This document shows, piece after piece, positions 57,378 to 64,000 of a DNA stretch of 64,000 bases. The stretch is taken from assembly GCA_950295325.1 (NCBI GenBank), contig OX485804.1, positions 20,648,001-20,712,000 on the forward strand. The letters are read 5' to 3'. Under the pieces are notes generated by a model. That model was not told the DNA's origin, searched no databases, and worked only from the letters and a program-made list of their open reading frames with translations. Within the stretch, counting starts at the first letter, position 1. Each line of letters starts with the position of its first letter. The translations under genes and the position numbers were made by a program. Source of the stretch: Polytrichum commune. Taxonomy: Eukaryota > Streptophyta > Polytrichopsida > Polytrichales > Polytrichaceae.

Positions 57378-58763
57378 ATGGAGGAGAGGAGGAGGACATT
57401 TGTTTTGCTTTTAGGATTGTACATGTTTTTGTACATGCTCGTAAAGCATGTGGTAGACATTCAAGCGCTGATTTTGCAAGGAGAATGGGAGAAGTTAGCA
57501 ATTTTGAGCTTGGTTTATGAGAATATGGGATATAGAGAGAGGAGTATATGGAGTCAAGAACGGATGATTGGATTCGTAGACCGCTTATTGTTGGGTTCGT
57601 GGACGGAGAATTAATTTAGAAAGCGAACTCGAGTGACACACAATACATTTAGATTTTTGTATGAGAGGTTAGGTCCGTATTTGAAAAAAAAATACTCAAT
57701 TTAGGGTTACGGTGCCGGTGCAAGATAGGATAGCAATATCATTGCATCGGTTGGGAAGTGGTGATGGATTGCAAACTATAGGCAACTTGTATGGAGTGCA
57801 CAAAAGTACATTATCAATAGTAGTGAAGGAGTTTTGTAAAGCGGTTAGAAAACATCTACAACCAGTTTTTGTACAAACTCCGAGCGAATCACAGTTTAGG
57901 GTTTTAGCTTCGAGGTTTGAAAAATTACACGGCATTTCTTATATTATAGGTGCAATAGATGGATCACATATTCCTGTTTCAGCCCCTCTAATTGGCGGAC
58001 AAAATTATTACTGCAGAAAGTCATTTCATTCAACAATTCTGCAAGGAATAGTCGGACCAGATTGTATGTTTTGGGATTATGAGTTTGGGTGGGCAAGAAG
58101 TCTTCACGACTAGAGCGTATTTCAAGTTACGAGAATCGGACGTAGATGTATAGAAGGTAAATTTTAGCCGTACAAACTTATAGGGGATGCGGCATATCCG
58201 GTTCGGCCATGGATGTATTGTCCTTTTAAGGACGGGAAAATAACATTATTCGGGAAGGAGGCTAATTGGAATTTCATTCAATCTTTAACTAGGATGTGTA
58301 TAGAGAGGGCATTTGGGATATTGAAAGGTATGTGAAGGGTGATAATGAAGTGATGCGAAGTGTCTTTGCGGAATATGCCGGATATTGTAGCCACTTGTAT
58401 AGTGTTGCACAATTTTTACATTGTGAACAAAGAATGCATAGAAAAAGATTGGATAGTGGAGGCAGAAAATAAATTGACTAGAAGGATTGGTGAGGGAGAA
58501 ATACGAGAAAGTAGTGAATTACGGGGCGAAAGGGCTGGAATTGCTGAAGTGAAGAGGAGGATGTTAGCCATTGAAGATGCTCCAATTGCAGATGAAGTAA
58601 ATGATGAAGAAAAAAAAATTTATTAAAAAAAAACGAGAAGGCAAATGACCTTCTGCGGGAAGTCACAGTTATGCATAAATTGATGGCAGAAAGTTTGTGG
58701 CAATACAAATTCAGGCAGAAATCAACTATAGTAGACAGTGATAGTGATAGTAATAGTAGTTAG
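57378..58763 (+). pseudogene. Harbinger DDE transposase (ORF2), inactivated
   Basis: Reading from MEERRRTFVLLLGLYMFLYM, the sequence follows a Harbinger transposase. The helix-turn-helix segment is TIGNLYGVHKSTLSIVVKEF. The first catalytic Asp is in GAIDGSHIPV (about 57950). YYCRKSFHS and LQGIVGPDCMFWDYEFGWARSLHD give the second. CIERAFGILKG (about 58303) holds the catalytic Glu, and VATCIVLHNF follows. So all three catalytic residues remain. It is broken by TAA at 57612-57614, a frameshift in the A-run near 57683-57692, TAG at 58111-58113, TAG near 58168, TGA and TGA between 58333 and 58353, and a frameshift or stop near 58613-58633. A last in-phase tail with DSDSDSNSS may end at 58763. It would cut and paste the element together with the Myb-like partner; it cannot now. 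Confidence 0.88.
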
Positions 58764-60006
58764 AATTTTTTTAGGAGGGCAGCAAAATTTATGTCCATGT
58801 TCTTCAAAATATTTGTGTATTCCTGGAATGAAGAAAGAAGAGCCCCTGAATTACCAACAATCTGTTCTAGCAAAAGTTCTATCTTCTCTTGAGTTTTCTT
58901 CTTCTTGTCTTGTATGGAAGTTATTGTTGACTTTGGTCTTGTAGCAGTTGTTGTCTGAGATGGAGGAGTAGATGAAATGAAATCTTCAAGAGTTGTTTCT
59001 GTAGCACTTGCTGGAATCTGGTTGCGTACACTTGCAGTGTTGCCATGTCATTCATCCATTTCAGTGAACGACCTGCATTTTTTATTTCTGTCTACACCTG
59101 AAATTTCATTAGTCATTTTATCAATTATGTAATCAGTTAGAATGGATTTGTATTTTTTCTTACAGGACAACCAAGACTTGTTGAACCCTTTGATTGCAGC
59201 TACCAGCCGAATTTGCAGTTTGAACCATGCGTTAACACCTGTAAAAATGCAATTAAATATGTCAAAAAAAAATATCAAATTGAAATGTGAAAACTAGGTA
59301 AGTAAGTGATGTATATGAACGAAGTAATCGAAAGTAATGTCGAATTAATTGGATTGGAGTAGTGGTAGGTGAGTGAGGGACGTAAGGCTTTGATCGAAAG
59401 TGAGCCGGATTTTATTCCCCTTGCGCGCGAGGCACCCGTAAATCGCGGAATCCCGAATGTCAAGGCCTTCTACTGCCCATCATACGGCATCATACAAAAT
59501 ATTCAAGGTTTTCAAGGTTTTAGTTTTTGCTCAAATAAATTATACTTCTTTGAAAATTTACCTTATTTGTTTGCCGATTGTGCAAACTCTTCTTTCATTT
59601 CTCCTCGAATAGCAATGAGCTGATGAACCTCAAAGTCCTTCCACTTCACTCTTCCCGTTTCCTCTTCATCTGATTCTCCAACTTCTATAACATCCGCTTT
59701 CGTCACCTTCTTTGATCTTTCTTTTGTTGTGCGTCCCCTCTTCTTTCCAACCATTCCTTTTTTTCATACTTCTTCCTTGTCTTCAAAAATTCCAACTTCA
59801 ATAGTGGAAAAAAGAAGATGAGGAGGAGGAGGAGGAGGAAATGCACTCAAAGAAGATAGAAGCAAACTAGATCTCTGTAGCATTTCTGAAATTGAATAAT
59901 GAGGTCTGAAAATTGGAGCTGCCATTTCTTGCATCCACTCAGAAATTTGTGACCACTCTCCTTGTGACTCTCTTTGTGATCCCCCATCACCGCCATAACC
60001 TTCCAT
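58760..60006 (-). pseudogene. Harbinger Myb/SANT-like DNA-binding protein (ORF1), inactivated
   Basis: Two exons on the minus strand, 60006-59562 and 59238-58760, joined by a GT-AG intron in matching phase, give about 307 codons. The first exon has a Pro-rich stretch and a basic region (KKRGRTTKERSKK). It then enters the Myb-like domain (GRVKWKDFEVHQLIAIRGEM). The second exon continues it (SWLSCKKKYKSILTDYIIDK) and ends in a Lys/Glu-rich coil (KKKKTQEKIELLLEQI). Three in-frame stops break it: TGA near 59765, TAA just before the donor (59563-59565), and TGA at 59048-59050. In active relatives this protein binds the TIRs and brings the transposase to the nucleus. Confidence 0.85.
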
Positions 60007-60493
60007 TTTCTACCTCAAAAATATCACACACTACTAGTTGAAGTACACCAAAACAGTGATGAAACGAACAAATACAAACGATTCATTTCTTGCAAAAAAA
60101 ATGGGCCTTTTCTACTATGCTTTCAATCATAACAAAAATATGTATTTATAATATTACAACCTTCTAACTGTAGCTAAAGAAAATCATTAATTAATTCGAA
60201 AAAAAAATCATTAAAAATAATAATAAATCATTAAAACGGCATTTTTCTGACATGGGCCCTTGCTGTTTTTCCCAGACCACCTCTTTTGCTTGTCCCAACG
60301 AAAAATCCGTTGGACCATGGCAGTGGATAGAGTAGGCTTAAAAAAAAAAATTGTGGACCTCAACTTCCGTGGTCACTCTGCCATTTTTTCCTTGGTGTAA
60401 ACCCAAGTCGTCCCGGGATGACTTCAACGTCCAATCACATCGCTTAGACGGCCGTGGGACGACTTCATGGTCCATAGTGTAAACCGCCCCTAA

Positions 60494-61488
60494 GAAACTC
60501 AACAAAGCATCATTAATGACTAAAAGCATATACTCCAGAGAAACACATGACGAATCCATGAAACATTACACGGATTATCGTAGGCAATGGTTGGATTATC
60601 ATAATGAGGTTGAGCCCACATAGGGTCAAGACATATTATTTAAGCCATAGATGTGTAGGCTAGATGCTTGAACTGTAGATGGAGTCAAGGTGACAAGTGG
60701 GCATTGAGGGAATCAATTCTTGCCACAATATTTCCAAGAGTCTGGAGCCCTAGTGGATTTTATTTTTAAAAGTTGAACTCAAATCAATTGTTGTGTAATG
60801 TTATAAGGTTTTGTTCATGACACAACATGTTGTAAAGTTTATGGCTCCCTATATTGGTCTCAAATGTTTGGTTAGAGCTTGGAGGTGGATGATAGGTCGC
60901 TTCCACGGCTCATCATCCACTCTCATCTCAATGGGCTCCACATATTGGTCACACTCTCAAAAACTACGAACCCACCTGGTTTTGTGAGCCAGCTTGCCTC
61001 GGCACTCTCTATATGTAGGTCGAGCAATGTCACATGGGCAACATATTTTAGAAAAACATCCCAAGCAGTGGTTCCCTTCCTTGCCCACCTCTCTCCCCAT
61101 TTCTCTTTCCTCACCCACCCGATGTTTAGAACATGGATTATTTCTTCTCTCCATGTATACAAAGGGAACAAATTTGGAGAGTGTTTCTAGCCCCATTCAA
61201 CTGGCAATAATGATATAATTTGTAGACTTCAAGTTGATAGAAGGGATTGGCTCCTCTTGTCACCGTGCTAGGAAGTTTCAAGATGTTGTGAGGTTCAGCT
61301 ATTGCAATAAACTACACAACTTCGTCAAGCTAGAAGGTTGGACTATCCTGCAGATCATCCAGAGACCAAAGTTTCAGCTATGACATCGATAGTAGGCTTG
61401 ACTAATGAATGAACAAATGATAAACAAAAAACGCTAAAAGTGTACAGATCTCAGCATGGACAACAGAATCCAGGAAGTAGGACAATCA
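60494..61488. other. Intergenic, no gene seen
   Basis: The overlapping ORFs at 60879-61218 exist on both strands and in several frames, without domains; this pattern is chance openness, not a gene. Confidence 0.4.
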
Positions 61489-61492
61489 TTTT

Positions 61493-61507
61493 GGGACGGA
61501 GGGAGTA
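61493..61507. repeat. Isolated Stowaway-type TIR
   Basis: GGGACGGAGGGAGTA, preceded by ATTTT, is the typical right end of a Stowaway MITE including the TA target. No matching CTCCCTCC left end is found within several hundred bases upstream, so the element is truncated or too diverged. Confidence 0.5.
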
Positions 61508-61559
61508 TATCTCTAAGTTAGTGGTCTCTATTTTAAGTCAAAACAATCAGCCTAGTGGT

Positions 61560-61750
61560 CATGGTACAACTGCGTACATAAATGTCTTGCCTTTGGACCA
61601 TGATGAACTTTGATCATTAGATATGAAGCAAGAGTTTAAGGCATATGTCAAGAAAGTAGTAGTTGGTGATGAAAGCTTGACCAAGAGAATGGAACTAAGA
61701 AGATGTCTACACAATGCCCTAGATAAACTGAGAGAGTTGCAATATGAGTG
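61560..61750 (+). other. Possible coding relic
   Basis: One frame reads as protein-like sequence, with AYINVLPLDHDEL, then a stop, then LDMKQEFKAYVKKVV and KRMELRRCLHNALDKLRELQYE. No domain is recognised. The single stop and lack of borders suggest a decayed gene or transposon piece. Confidence 0.25.
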
Positions 61751-61988
61751 ATCCTAGGGCCATATATGTCCCTGATTAAGATTAGGCTAACAGTTAGGAG
61801 AGGTGTTCCTTTTCAGAAAAATTAACTACACTAAATATTGTAGTTAGTGTCATATGGATTTGATGCCATTCTGGTAACTTTTCTAATGACAAATTTTGTG
61901 AATAAGTTTTCAAATACTATCAATTCAACTTACAACTTTGTAAAGAAATACGTCCAAAATCTAGTGTATTTTGCATCCCAACAATTCT

Positions 61989-62973
61989 TGCTGCAACCCT
62001 TGCTAGGGCCCCTTAGCTATCTTGGTCATTTCTCAATTTTAGCAAGGGTCATGAGCGCTAACCCTTCGCATTCCACCCATGCGAATGGTTAGTTCCCCAT
62101 ACCTCGGACCTCTTTAGCTCATAGGTGGCCAGGGTATCAACTCTCCTACACTTGCATTCAAAGTCTCCCTTTATTTGGTAACCAATGGTTAGATGTGGAC
62201 TTCCATCCATGAAAGTCCAACCTTAAGTTGATCATCGCGTTGCCAGAGCAACACTACAACAACCCGAACCATACTAGGCAACTTTGCCCCCACGTTGGGT
62301 GAATGCCCGTGGAGGCCATGCCATTCGGCCTCAGGTGGGTTCGGTCGGCCACGCCCCCTCACCCATATAAGCCTTTAGGACTTTGGACAGGGCCCCTACC
62401 CACCGTCAAGAAACCTTTTGTCTCTCTCCCAAGGGTTTGAGCCAAGTAGACATTTTCTCTTAGCCACTGGGGCTAGAAACCCCCAACATCTTTAGACCAT
62501 CATAACTTCTTCCTGTGATCTTTGATGTATCAAGCAACTACTTTATTGACATCTACTCTTTGCGAAAATGTTGATGGACCCCTCACTTGGTTCATTCAGG
62601 AAAGTATTGAGGAAGTTATGGTTGTTCAAACCTTGGAAGTCATGGGCGCCACTCCTAGGTCACTTCTATCCCAGGGCGTTGTCCCTAGGCACCACCCCAC
62701 TCAAATTGCCATATCTCCTAACCCACACCTCCGATTGAGGTGTTCTTGAGCATTCTAGAATCCCAACGCCATAAGCTACTCACAGCCATGGCCTTACCCT
62801 CGTGACTCCTAGTCTCCGTGGGTGAGAGGCGTTCCCAACGCCCAGGGCCCTCACCCACACTAGGATCACTTGGGCCCTCTCATCAATGGCATCACAAGTC
62901 CCGGGTGTCACTCCATGCCCCCCCCCTTGTGCCCATAGTGTTTCGGGCACTCCTCATGGAGAGGTGTGCAACA
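61989..62973 (-). mobile_element. Probable solo LTR, copy 3, reverse orientation (985 bp)
   Basis: On the minus strand it starts TGTTGCACACC (at 62973) and ends GGGTTGCAGCA (at 61989). Flanking pentamers ATTCT (61984-61988) and ATTCC (62974-62978) look like a 5-bp target duplication with one change. It is homologous to 55758-56738 throughout. No internal region or second LTR adjoins it. Confidence 0.72.
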
Positions 62974-62984
62974 ATTCCATAATA

Positions 62985-63165
62985 TAATAGTGTCATGGAT
63001 GATAGAAATTTGGATGAAAAATCACTTAGTAAGTGACAATAATTGCGACATTGTAAATCTATAATGCCCAAGTTTATTTTCACAAAGGAATGACAATTAA
63101 TGTTAGGTTTACATTTTGTCTTGGTGGCACCACACAGGTTGTTTACAATTGAGCAAGACAATTAG
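62985..63165 (-). repeat. Dispersed repeat, reverse copy
   Basis: Reverse-orientation relative of 8265-8450 and 9070-9260: TTTGGATGAAAAATCACTTAGTAAGTGACAATAA, TTAGGTTTACA, GGTGGCACCA and TTGAGCAAGAC match in order on the complement. Non-coding. Confidence 0.6.
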
Positions 63166-64000
63166 AATAGGTGACACTAAACACAATATTGAGTGTAGAC
63201 CACCCAAAGGGTGGCCTCCAAACAATGTGCTAGGTTTAGTTTAGTCCATGCCCAGTGAACGAAAGCTTAGATTTCTTACATTTTGCACATAAAAGTTTTC
63301 CATTCTCCCAATTGAGGATTGTTGGTGCAGACTAAACACCTAGGTTACCATGACACCGCAGCCAGCATTGTGTGCTTTGGTGTGTTAAACACGAATGAAA
63401 TGCAAAAAGTAGCTTGTTGCATAAACCTACCACTTCGCAAGGCTGTTGTAAATCGGTGCACCCCAATTTTGCCCCAGACTTGAGAACACTCTAAGCTTCA
63501 TATCATCACGCTTGTGGCAACCAAAGTGCACATGATATTAAGGAGTTCTATAGTGTTAACATAAATGCGTGATAAAAAAGAATTGGTGAAGCATGTGACA
63601 TTATAAAATAACACAAAGTCGACGTTGCAATAATTACAATGATGACAATGTGATGCATGCGAGCATGTGCTTTGAATTTTTTGGTGTATTATTTTAATGT
63701 CAAAACCCATGATATATGGAAGGAAAACGTGACAATAAGGAGTAAGATTTTATTTAAGAACATTTGCTCCCTAGGGTTTCAGGATATAAGAGAAGGGGTG
63801 ACATTAAGGATGTTGATATGACCTACTTTTGCATGGATGCAGAAATGATCAAATTGTCAGTTCTGTTGGAAGCCTTCAAACTTGGGCAGACAACACCTGT
63901 TTTCATATCAAGAGGTCGATTCGAATCGATCCATGGAAAGTTTCTGAAATCCAGTCCCTAAGTTCCTCAATGTTGGTAACCCAGGATCGCCATGCGAATT
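63166..64000. repeat. Dispersed repeat (63500-63730) and unassigned sequence to window end
   Basis: 63500-63730 is an inverted relative of 46640-46890. The 65-codon ORF at 63764-63961 has no recognised domain. Nothing else can be supported up to the window edge. Confidence 0.5.

Larger units (their letters stand above)
57048..60490. mobile_element. Full-length PIF/Harbinger transposon (3443 bp)
   Basis: Perfect 38-bp TIRs begin GGGGCGGTTTACACTATGG at 57048 and end inverted at 60490, with TAA duplicated at 57045-57047 and 60491-60493. An extra inverted copy of the subterminal AAGTCGTCCCACG motif lies at about 57101-57113. Inside are the two genes that define the superfamily: a DDE transposase (plus strand) and a Myb/SANT-like protein (minus strand), convergent and meeting at 58760-58763. 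Both carry several stops, so the element is defective, but all its parts are present. Confidence 0.93.

Noticed and set aside
60879-61218. Overlapping ORFs of about 75-105 codons on both strands
   Set aside because: Open in several frames at once with no domain or codon pattern; chance.

Overview
This window reads as nuclear DNA of a land plant. Three spliced genes with ordinary GT-AG introns and one intronless plant-specific gene (OVATE family) sit in about 50 kb of AT-rich, transposon-filled DNA, and degenerate TTTAGGG runs are present. Gene density is low. I lean towards a non-seed plant such as a bryophyte, but that is inference from the long OVATE protein and overall texture, not proof.

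Layout. 1-17.7 kb and 27.5-38.4 kb are almost pure mobile DNA. A reverse-oriented, 5'-truncated LINE (about 600-5285) carries a tRNA-derived SINE and a TA-flanked MITE. Next come a 153-bp minisatellite, several PIF/Harbinger-type MITEs with TTA/TAA target duplications, and a foldback MITE. A decayed pogo/CENP-B-type transposon (about 11.67-16.9 kb) was invaded by a probable solo LTR, itself invaded by a second LINE, and by a hAT-like element. A hAT transposase remnant and a 41-bp minisatellite follow. A second pogo copy (about 27.7-30.7 kb) holds an unclassified TIR element with its own nested, telomere-repeat-bearing MITE, plus a Harbinger-type MITE. 19.5-20.9 kb is a decayed tandem repeat of about 300 bp.

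Host genes. (1) OVATE family repressor, minus strand, 21551-23599, single exon, 682 aa. (2) IST1-like ESCRT-III regulator, minus strand, 43804-39471, six coding exons, 664 aa, ending in a MIM1-like motif. (3) A plastid-type Rieske-like protein, plus strand, 47498-50448, six exons, 230 aa, with non-classical Cys motifs. (4) A trihelix (Myb/SANT-like) DNA-binding protein, plus strand, from 51741, at least four exons, with duplicated intron segments inside and a decayed copy of two exons 2.5 kb downstream. The four are functionally unrelated and each has its own promoter region; there is no operon-like organisation.

57048-60490 is a whole PIF/Harbinger transposon: 38-bp perfect TIRs, TAA duplication, a DDE transposase on the plus strand and a Myb-like protein on the minus strand, converging tail to tail and both broken by stop codons that mostly look like C-to-T decay. 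Its TIR start resembles those of the MITEs elsewhere in the window, suggesting (not proving) that relatives of it mobilised them. The right edge holds another reverse-oriented LTR copy and dispersed repeats.

Most value lies in dated nesting: several insertions are bounded by exact target duplications, and some have a paralogous empty site in the same window. The SINE and the second LINE share their 3' ends, the pattern expected of a SINE that borrows LINE machinery.
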